From: Cristatella mucedo
Lineage: Eukaryota > Bryozoa > Phylactolaemata > Cristatellidae
NCBI GenBank assembly: GCA_009760855.2
Contig: WPIO01000135.1
Location: 312,001-376,000 of the forward strand
Direction: 5' to 3'
Length of the DNA: 64,000 nt
Shown here: in pieces, positions 55,310 through 64,000 of the stretch
Layout of the letters: each line of letters opens with the position of its first letter
Numbering within the stretch: position 1 is the stretch's first letter
The notes under the pieces: generated by a model
Told to the model about the DNA's origin: nothing
The model's database searches: none
The model's input: the letters and a program-made list of their open reading frames with translations, nothing else
Program-made: the position numbers and the translations under genes

Positions 55310-55665
55310 TGACTTTTAAAATGATTTAACTCCACAAAGACGCAAGGACTAAGCGAGTGTTACGCTTGGGAGTTTTATACAATTCACGTACAGTCGAAGC
55401 GGCTTTCGGTGAGCACGCGGTAGCCAGCCGACTTAATGTAACGCATTCAAGAGAGAGTGAAAATTTTAGGTGAATAATTAGGGCGGTTGAAAAGGTGGCT
55501 AGCATGCAAGTAGCAGCCCAGGATCGCATGAAAGGATATCCCCCAGTCGGCAGCGGGAAAATTAGATGTCGTTACGTCATGTGAAGTGAATGCACCCCAC
55601 CTTAGGACCTTAACTCGTCGGTCAAAGGTAAATAAAGTAAATATCTGCTGATATCGCAATGTCGT
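55310..55665 (-). mobile_element. LINE A 3' UTR fragment, diverged
   Basis: Complement text: ctccacaaagacgcaaggactaag, then gtgttacgcttgggagttttatacaattcacgtacagtcgaagcggctttcggtgagcacgcggtagccagccgac, then cccccagtcggcagcgggaa and a part near the WNSLP coding end. Confidence 0.7.
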
Positions 55666-55667
55666 CC

Positions 55668-55942
55668 AAATCAACCTTCTGAAGACTGGAGATCTAGTTA
55701 GCGTCTCTCTGCTCTTTTTGCTAGATCTTTCGGCAGCGTTTGTCACTATTAATCACCAAGTTCTTCTCGAGTGCCTCTCATCTCGCCTGGGCAACATGTA
55801 CACGGCACTTAAACAGCTTAGGCCCTAGGCCTCAATGGAAGGCCCCGGAGCACTGATATCTACGAGGTGCAGTGATGAGGAGATCCTCAGGGCCGGCATT
55901 TCGCTGCCACGCTTCTGCAATTAGTCCAATTTTCTAAACTGG

Positions 55943-56031
<89 letters not shown>

Positions 56032-56053
56032 TCTCTCTCTCTCTCTCCCCCTC

Positions 56054-56103
<50 letters not shown>

Positions 56104-56580
56104 TGACGTGCTAATTTCCTAACACAATTTAGATTCTCACATCTACCCAGATGAAACACAGCTTTGGTCCCTCACTGCCTTTCAGGACGTCGAACTCTCT
56201 CAGCCCTATCTCGGCCTATATTGCTGGCATTCGCGCTTGGGTAGCAACACACTTTTTAAAATTAAATTGCGAAAAAGCCAACTATCTATGCACAAGTCTA
56301 TAAATTTTCAGAAATAGGAAACCCGATGTCTCAAAGTGGGTTCGGCTAGTGTATTTCGTGTAGCATCTGCGCAAAATCCTGACGTCCTGTTTCAAAGTGA
56401 CTTTTCACTAGACGACCGCATTAGCTCAACAGTGAAATCTGCCTACTTTCAATTAGGTGATGTCGCAAAAAATTTAGCCCTAATTTTTGGATATATTATA
56501 CCACTCGGGCTAGTAGTGGCGTGCATTGCGGCGTGCCACAATTCCATACCCTTCAACGCAGCGTGACACGCATTCGTACT
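55668..56580 (+). mobile_element. LINE B RT-region fragment split by a CT repeat
   Basis: The plus strand at 55686-55800 reads [27 protein letters not shown]-type RT text ([15 protein letters not shown]). After the CT repeat, 56130-56570 continues with HIYPDETQLWSL (the YADD position reads YPDE), an LFKIKLRKSQL-type segment equivalent to FLKLNxxKTQL, and NPDVLFQSDFSLDDRISSTV. Intervening stops and a degraded catalytic box show it is dead. It abuts the LINE A fragment with opposite orientation. Confidence 0.8.
55945..56100. repeat. (CT)n microsatellite
   Basis: About 155 bases of CT with a few CC interruptions, inside the LINE B fragment. It could be an expansion within the element. Confidence 0.97.
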
Positions 56581-56584
56581 TGGA

Positions 56585-58205
56585 GATGATCTACTAACTA
56601 GGTGGCACATATTCACGACTGGGCAGGTTGACTAGCCTGAGGTGCATACGATGGTGTTGATCTTGTGCTAGTTGGCTGGCAAGTGGGTGGCCTACGTAAA
56701 CATGCACGCAGGCATGCCTCAAGCTTGGTGACGCCCGCTGTTTTCTGATGGCACGCCGTTTATTCTCGTCCAAACTCTTGCGGCTGACCGGAAGCAGACT
56801 CGAAACCGCAGCACTCGAAGATGGCAGTCTTAACCAGGAGGGTGCGCGGTTACGAGTCATCAGGAGGGTTCGCCGCGCAGGCAAGAACTGTAGCTATTTG
56901 TCTCGGCCCAAGGTGGTGACCCCCAAACTATTCCCGATGGCGTTTTCCGGCGCTTATGTTGTTTCAACCTTTCTGGACGCCCGAATAGGTCTAAACGTGG
57001 ACTGCTTTTGCTGACCCATAATGCGGCGGGTTTTTGCCAATGTTATCCAGCGCGTCGTTTGAAGTCCTGGAAGAGCTCGCCTCTTCTCGTTGTGACTGGC
57101 TGCATCGATACGAGTCTTCCGTCCGGCGGACGTTATTTTCCATGCACGAGATTCAGCGCTCATCAATAAAAACCTCAGTAATGCAGCGTAATCAACAGGA
57201 ATTAACTGTCCTGGTTTCGCTTTGCGGGCAGGCGCGTGCACGCTTCAGATTCATATTGCTGGCGGCAAGTCCTAAACCCGCCCACTCTTGTTTACTGATC
57301 CGCTTGCGGTGAGTTATAAAGCACCCGCGCTGACAGGCCGGAACTTGTCTTTGCATTCAGTCAGTACTGCGATCGTAAAGAATCTTTAAAGTCTCAGCCA
57401 AAAGACAAGCTCCTACCTCTCAGCTTTCCTTCACTCGGGTCGTCGTGGACGCCTCTTCCTGTGAGGCATGACTGCGCACGATTGAGTGGATACTATTAGC
57501 CAAAGGTCCTTTTGGCCGGAAATCCCAAGTGTCTTATTGTGCGCTTTAGCGTAGTGGTCAAAGATCGAATCTTGTTTTGGTTTTGAATGCTTCATTAGGT
57601 TGTATACCGTAAATTGCGTCGTCATTGAGCTAAGGTTTTGGTTATTGATTCTCTCAAAGCGATCTGTACAGCACCTGGATAGAGATTCATTTCTCTTTGG
57701 ACGCTATTCAAACTAGTGACTATTGTCATTCTAATAGGCAGGGATTTTGGTTCTCACAGGGCTCACAGAAAAGCCAGTATTGTTGTAACAGGGTTGTTTT
57801 CCACAAGCACAGGGGTGCGCAATCGAAGATATAAAGTACAGCTGACTCATCGCATCTGACTTCCGATGTCGTTACATAGTCTCTAAGCCATAGCTCATGA
57901 CACAACCGGTTCCGAGTGAGTGTATAACTCGGGAACCACTGCAATCTCTAGCAATAATAACCACGCTCACTTAGGATGCCAACGGTTTACTGTAGACAGT
58001 TCTCCAGTATTGCACCGAATACATGCTCAGAGCTTTTGAAGAGCTTCGGACCAAGATGCATGTACTGTACGTATTAATACGCATGCTATTTCCTTTATGC
58101 ATTTAGTGAGTGCACATTTAGGTATGCCTGCAAGTCAACATTCGGTCGAATAATCGAGCACTACTGCGGACCGTGCATCCATGCGGACTCGGCTGCAGCG
58201 ATGAT
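56585..58205. other. Unassigned, with one SINE B remnant
   Basis: Mixed composition. No exon is supported. A tail remnant at 57658-57722 is listed separately. Confidence 0.4.
57535..57722 (+). mobile_element. SINE B remnant, possibly interrupted
   Basis: gtgcgctttagcgtagtggtcaaagatcgaatc resembles a tRNA-like head. About 100 bases later, gatctgtacagcacctggatagagattcatttctctttggacgctattcaa is the family 3' hairpin. The B box region between is altered. Confidence 0.5.
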
Positions 58206-58214
58206 TCTCGGCTG

Positions 58215-58395
58215 CCGCCATAATAATAATAATAATAATAATAGTAATGATAACACACTTGATAAAACGCCCTCGGGGAACTCGTCTCTTTCTAGGCGCT
58301 CTACATTTGCTGCACAGGAAACACGATTGAATGGTTAGTAACAGCACGCTCATTAAACAACAAGAAAAACGTGGTTAGGGTTGACATGCACAGGG
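58215..58395 (-). mobile_element. LINE B 3' UTR fragment
   Basis: (AAT)n at 58220-58245, core acgccctcggggaactcgtctctttctaggcgctctacatttgctgcac, then gattgaatggttagtaacagcacgctc and ggttagggttgacatgcacaggg. It ends abruptly at GC-rich DNA. Confidence 0.85.
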
Positions 58396-59150
58396 CAGTT
58401 AGACGAGCGCGCCTGCAGCCTTCTGCATGCGCGCCATCTCGCACGGGCAGACGCGGCGCGTTGAGGGCACGAAACAGAGCGCTCCGCTGCGCTGCGTTCG
58501 AGAAACGGCTTCGCTGAGCTGCGTCGACCTCGCAGGCGCGATCCTATTGGGCAATTTCCTATTGGGCGCTCGAGGACTTTTCCAGCGAAGCGTCGAGCCT
58601 AATCGCAAGTCTCGGCAGAATCCAGGCGGCGATGACGAGGCAAGACATACCGAAAAACTACCATCATTCTCGTCCTTAAAACAAAGGTCGCTAACGGGGA
58701 TGTCAGCATTGGATCGTGCGCCGACGACCTAGCCGGATATGTCGGCGTGGGATCGTTTGCCATCGAGCTCTCCGGGTAGGCACGGAGCGCCCGCGCCGCC
58801 ACCGGTGGCACCGTCGCCGCGAACGGCAGGTGCGCGACGACGGGGCGATCGCTTAGTCGTTTCTGCGCGCGAACTTAGTTCGCCAACCCAATTCTGGTTG
58901 AATACACACAACTGTGGTGTCATTCGACACTTTTCGAGGAACTGGGCGAAGCGAGTGCGTGCAACCCGACCGATGAGAGGCTCGCTAATTGATTCGCGAA
59001 TCCGTCGCGGCCGCCGCTGCCGCAGTTGACGCGTCGAGATTTCCGGCTGCGTCCACCTCGCTGGGCGCTCCACAGGAGGTGGCTGGTAGGGGTCGGGCGG
59101 CGTGCGCGGAGCCAGCGGCGGCGGCGATTCGGGCCTCGCAGCTCTCGTTG
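58396..59150. other. GC-rich, no assigned gene
   Basis: The minus-strand ORF 58729-59415 runs into the CT/GA repeat and is not supported as a gene. A short internal duplication (ggatatgtcggcgtgggatcg against gggatgtcagcattggatcg) lies at 58697-58752. Confidence 0.4.
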
Positions 59151-59151
59151 T

Positions 59152-59293
<142 letters not shown>

Positions 59294-59539
59294 GTCTCGA
59301 CTCTTCCCGCCCGAAGAGCGCCGAGCGTCGTTCTCGCGCGTCCCCGCTCGGCGCGCTCTCCGAGCGCTTCTGACAGGAGGCGCGCGTCATTTCGCCACGA
59401 CCCTTGAGTCGGCATAAAAAGGACGAAGCGCTCGCCGCGTTAGCCGTTTTGTCCGGAGTTGTCTGCTGCGCAAAGTTTCTGTCGCATCTAGGACGCACCG
59501 AGACCGGGTGCATTCAACTTGCGTCAATTTGCCTCTGTT

Positions 59540-59690
59540 GGTTTGGCCCAGCGATTAATGTGTTCCCTTCGACCAAGGTTAAGTTGAACATATTTGACGG
59601 TCGGGGTCGTGGGCTCGAGCCTCGTGGCAGATGTGAAGCGCTGAACAGAGATTTAGTTCTCTGACGGTGCCATGCAGATGAATTATATTT
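59540..59690 (+). mobile_element. SINE B, diverged full-length copy
   Basis: ttggtttggcccagcgattaatgtg, then tcggggtcgtgggctcgagcctcgtggcagatgtgaagcgctgaacagagatttagttctctgacggtgccatgcagatgaattat. Same order as the 50440 copy, with point changes. Confidence 0.8.
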
Positions 59691-60006
59691 CTTATATTTT
59701 TTTATTTTCTACCGGACATCAGCCGAGCGAGATTTTTCCTGGCACTCAGCCTACTGCGAGTCGCCGAACCCGCCAAAATGTACTCTTGAGTCAAGACGCT
59801 GTACGTCCGCGCGCGATTTAGTCAGCACGATCGATAAGGCTGGCCGAGGTCGTTCACAGTGCCGTGGCCGGAGATTTTGAAAGGGAAGACTTAGTTTCGC
59901 TGCCAGAGCCAAACGACCCTCGGCGGCTAGGCTGGAGAAAAAGGCGCGAGTCGTCGCAGTCCGAGCAGGGGGCCGCCGCCACCCTGCTCGCAGTGCCTGC
60001 TCTCCC

Positions 60007-60007
<1 letters not shown>

Positions 60008-60065
<58 letters not shown>
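60008..60065. repeat. (CCG)n trinucleotide repeat
   Basis: About 19 uninterrupted units of CCG/CGC. The flanking plus-strand frame reads Arg-rich and the minus-strand frame Ala-rich. No gene is supported. Confidence 0.96.
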
Positions 60066-60069
60066 CCGC

Positions 60070-62880
60070 TCCCTGCTCGCTGCCCGAGTCTCGGCTTGGA
60101 CTGCGCCAGGGCAGCTCTCAGCGCGAAAGCATTTGACAGAGCGACAGTCTGTCTCGTAGACGCTGGCGGCGTGAGTCCGGAGCTTCCGGTGCCAAAGGAT
60201 GGCATGTTAAAAAGCGAGTCGCATTCCGATAGAGAGTAGATGAACCGACTCTCCACACCAGTCTGCGTTCGAATCCCGAGCTCCTTACCGCAAAGAGCAG
60301 CCTTCGCAGCCTTGCAGAAGGTGTCTCACGGGCGTCGCCCGGCACGACATCTTCTCCGAAGTCGAAGGCCAGCTACGCGCGAAAGGGAGGGTCGAAACGG
60401 CCCGTCAATCACTTCATCCGGTTTCCTTCGCGGAAGTTTGTCCCAAATACGGCACGATAGCCGGTCGAGACGCTAACCAGCGACGCCGAACACTGCCTGC
60501 CCAGCCGGCAGCGGCGGCGGAAGCAAGCCCGGAAGTAGCTAGCGCGCCTGCAGCAGCCCGGTGCAGTGGTCGAGAGGACGACATCTCTATGCTGCTCTCA
60601 CAGAATCCTACCAGTGACGGAAGTATTTTTGACCGCATTTCCACTGGTGTTTTTGCTTGCGTCTCGAGCCGCATGGGCCGCGTCTCGCGGCGTCGTGTTT
60701 GCGTCTCTGGTGACGCGGGAGCTACCGGCTTCCTTATCGAGCAAATGTCTGCATACTTATGCTGCAACCCGCAGGCGTTAGAGGAGCAAACGGCGGGAAC
60801 TGTAACTCAGTCGCCACGAGCCGCATAGCGAACGGGAAGTGGGCGTGTTGGCCTCGCTGCCAGCTGTCCGCTCGTCCTCGCGCTTCTTTCGTTTTTGCGT
60901 AATCGTCTTATATACCGACGGCGACCTTCCGCCTTGCACTTTTGCCGCCTCGGCCTAGCGCGACGCCGCTGCACGTCTCGTTTGGCGATAAGCGACAGGA
61001 CAGTGGTGTGGCGTGTCTGTGTCGGTCGCAGCCTCAACTGACGGCCTGGGCAGCAGTGAAAGCGATGTTCAACCTAATTTAGCAGCACGCCGGAGGCCTG
61101 GCATTACAGCGTCGCTGTCTAACCTCGCTAGGTAAGTTAGGCATGCGGGCCAGCTGCAGCTATCGACGACCGCTCTCTGAAACGGTCACGATCGCATTCA
61201 GCAAATGCCATCTCTCATTGGTCGGGAGACCTGGCCTGTTAAAATTAGGCCGTCGGAGGTATTTCCTTGCCCTCCGTTAGGCCGCGTTCTTGGCAGACGC
61301 GGTCTTCTCGCGATCCAACACAAGGGCCGTAGAGACGGTAGGCGACGCTACTGCGGACGCAGATACAAAGAGGCACAAGGATTGTAACGCGACTGTAATA
61401 AACTTAGGGCAGCAAGGGAGGTTTATTGCTCCCTCCGCCCCCGTTGCCCGCGGTCGCAGCGGCCATCGGCTGAGATGGCGGCTACAATCGACGGGCCGAA
61501 CTTGCGCTTTTCTCTAAGGCCACGGAGTAGCCGCCCCCAGGGCAGTCTGGGTATCTTACAACTGAGGGCCGCTGGCTCGCTTGCCAGACGAGTCGCCAGC
61601 GCGCCGGAAGCTGACTAACTCCTGCTCCGGCGGAGCGTCGCATTGAGCGCCTAGCTCGCCTTTCAGGCGCCTTTCTCGCGGACTGCACTGTTACAGCCGC
61701 CTCACGAGATATTTTGAGTCTGTGAACTAAATTTTCGGCTAAAGCCGTTCAACACCGGAAGCCGATGGGGCCAACAAAGGCAGCAGACTCACCTAGGGAA
61801 ACAGCGAGCACTCGGCCGGTTTATCATGTACTCGAGATTGCTACTTGTTCCGGCGCGCACCGAATGCTCGCTCGATGGCCCCGCTGCGGTCGCAGATGAG
61901 GACAGAGGCTCGCCGCGTGCGTGCACGCGCCGAGTCTTCACTTGGGGCCACGATTTATCGGTTATTCTAGCAAGGGGGAACGCTAGCCCTGACCGCAACC
62001 GCGGAGGGTCACCTCAGTTTCCGCCGACGGTGATCGCGCTCGCAGGTGCGATACCGAAACTGCACAACCGCTTCTGCATAGTCGCCAGCTGCTGCTGGCA
62101 GCGACGGAGGCTTTCACCTCGGTCCGGCTGCCAGCTAAGCAAGGGCCGCCGTCCGCGAATGCCGCAGCGCATTCCGGGCATTCCTGCGACTCGTCTCTGC
62201 CGTCGAGGCGAAGTAAAGCTCGTCGTCAGCGATCGGTGTCGAATCTCTGCAAAGCTGGTCGCGAGCGAAAGAGCCTCACCTGTGGTATATATTCAGAGAC
62301 AGAAGAGGAACGAGGCCGGCGGCACTTAAAGCCGTGCCGAAGCAGCCATCCGCGCGAGCGCAGTAAAGCGCCACCGGCCGAGAGGCCGGAGGGTTACTTT
62401 TGCCGGCACGCGACGTCCGCTCGTCGCTAGCTCTAATGGGCTGAGGTTCTGCCTAGTAGAACGCGACCGGCGGGGAGAATCCGTCGCGTAGCGATCGCTC
62501 GCTGAGGGTCGACCCAAATCCGCCACCAAGGTCGCTGCTGTCGGCTGCTGTGAACTTCGCGAGAACGCGCCAGCGCGAAACGGTGCAATATTTCGTGGGT
62601 CCGTTTGAACATTGGCGAAGCAATCATCAATAAGATAAGCAATAATCCAATTTGGAGCGTCGCTCAGCCAACTTCTAGTGGATTTACGGTGTATTCGTGC
62701 GAACTGCAATAGTGGCCAGCGTCTTTGCAGCCCATTGCACGAGAACGCGCTCGCAGGAAACGTAGTGGGTTACGTCCACGCTCTACAATATCTACATCTG
62801 AGCTTCGCCCCGCCAATTTTTGATCTAGCTTTGCTTAACTAGAGTCAATTACTGCGGGTAGCGGTGGATTTGCTTGTAAT
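60070..62880. other. GC-rich, no assigned gene
   Basis: Several ORFs up to 167 codons (61826-62329 plus, 62326-62709 minus). Arg/Ser/Ala-rich composition and lack of domains or splice structure make them likely compositional. A B-box-like gttcgaatcccgag at 60267 is isolated. Confidence 0.4.
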
Positions 62881-62884
62881 TCGC

Positions 62885-62955
62885 AGCAGCAATTGTAAAG
62901 CGCCAAGAGAGTGATTCAATTCGCTGAGGGTGCTCTATTAAATGCATTAATATTG
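62885..62955 (+). mobile_element. LINE B 3' tail remnant
   Basis: gcagcaattgtaaagcgccaagagagtgattcaattcgctgagggtgctctattaaatgcatta. Hairpin and tail only. Confidence 0.75.
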
Positions 62956-63094
62956 TTAGCACTTCCCGCCGAGCTGCGAGCTCTTGAGGCTAATTACTCC
63001 GAGTAACCTCCGAGTTACTACGAAAGCGTGTTTGCTTTTACATGGAATGGCGGCCGCGGAGGTCCGGAAACGGCCGGATGCGGGCTGACGGTGG

Positions 63095-63108
63095 CCTCTC
63101 TCTCTCCC

Positions 63109-63201
<93 letters not shown>
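63095..63201. repeat. Compound (CT)n(TA)n microsatellite
   Basis: About 60 bases of CT run directly into about 47 bases of TA. Confidence 0.97.
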
Positions 63202-63202
<1 letters not shown>

Positions 63203-63204
63203 AT

Positions 63205-64000
63205 GTTGGCGCCGGCATTCACTTAGAGAGTTTCTTCGTAGCTACGCGCGATCTCGTGCCGGTATTCGTTCGAGTGCCGCTGCACTTCCGCCGTTCCGGA
63301 TAAACAAATCTGTGCCTGCCTGATGATTTACTCTGCATCGCAGCTGCTAGCTAATATTTCAGGAAAAATGGCACCCTCTCCCAGCAACCTGGAATATACG
63401 TTTGACGTCAGCTCGTTATGGGTAGCATCCCTGAGGTAATAACGGCAGTGCGGGCGAAACAGGCCTCAGCAGCGCAGCAAAAAGAAACCTGAGAGTAGGC
63501 TTACCGCTTCAGCTACCTATTTCGCAACCGAGCATCGCGCGTCACCAGACAGGCTCTGCCTACGACGAGCGAGGGGGCCACCGGTGACGTCAGGCTGACC
63601 TCGACTGAGAGAGGCATCAAATGCGCTCTTGCTAGTCGCGCCCACGCGTCCCTCGTCCGACCGCCGTTTGGCCGGCCATTCAGCCGAAGCAGCGGGGGGA
63701 TTCGCCGAGAGCCGATGCTTGCACTCGCTTTCTAATAGGCTACCATTACTGCGCCTCGCAGTAGTAGCGCAGCGGCGGGAGCGGTGAAGGGCGACGCGAG
63801 CTCGACGCGACTTGAGCGACGTTTGTAGCAGCGCGAGCGCCGCAGAATCGTGGCTCCTCCTCACGCGACGCCGCACCGCCAGCGCGTACCGGCGCTTATA
63901 GCTCTGGCGCCACCGCCAGCAACGACAGCTCTCGAACTGCGCCCACTTTTCGTCTTTCCGGTTCGAGCCGTCTGCTTGGTGTAGCGCGCAGCAAGCAATC
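63205..64000. other. GC-rich end of window, no assigned gene
   Basis: The only long frame (63517-63876 minus) is Arg/Ser/Ala-rich with no recognisable motif. Confidence 0.35.

Overview
The window is nuclear DNA from an animal. The evidence is a multi-exon TGF-beta superfamily ligand (a gene class confined to animals), spliceosomal GT/AG introns with consistent phases, long dinucleotide microsatellites, and many decayed LINE and tRNA-derived SINE copies. There are no operons, ribosome binding sites or prokaryotic genes. The species cannot be named from sequence alone. A marine invertebrate or an early-branching animal such as a sponge would fit, but this is a guess.

Layout. Positions 1-7000 hold five phase-compatible exons (+ strand) of a coiled-coil protein whose C-terminal part resembles the microtubule-binding stalk of dynein heavy chains. 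Neither end of this gene is in view. Positions 7000-37500 are AT-richer, essentially a repeat graveyard. Two LINE families of the L2/CR1 type (called LINE A and LINE B here) and two tRNA-derived SINE families (SINE A and SINE B) account for most recognisable sequence. Every long ORF there that I can identify is LINE reverse transcriptase or LINE C-terminus, and all are broken. A few unassigned minus-strand ORFs (about 9.8-10.1, 23.5-23.8 and 31.2-32.5 kb) may be gene remnants or exons.

At about 37.5 kb the base composition changes sharply to GC/CpG-rich and stays so to the window end, interrupted mainly by AT-richer repeat copies. This half carries a tandem duplication of a TGF-beta/activin-type ligand gene, both copies on the minus strand and about 7.5 kb apart. 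The upstream copy (49854-53275) is intact: three exons give a 435-residue precursor with signal peptide, propeptide, a furin-type site and a nine-cysteine mature domain ending in CGCS followed directly by a stop. The other copy (42434-about 45850) keeps the exon-intron layout but has frameshifts, lost knot cysteines and a lost stop codon, and its introns have collected LINE and SINE insertions. It is a pseudogene.

SINE B shares its 3' hairpin and (ATT)n tail with LINE B, which suggests that LINE B machinery moved it. SINE A ends in a different conserved tail with no matching LINE in the window. Most of 54.3-64 kb (apart from the LINE pair at 55.3-56.6 kb), 46-48.6 kb and 38.7-40.2 kb holds nothing I can assign. 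ORFs there are those expected by chance in GC-rich DNA.
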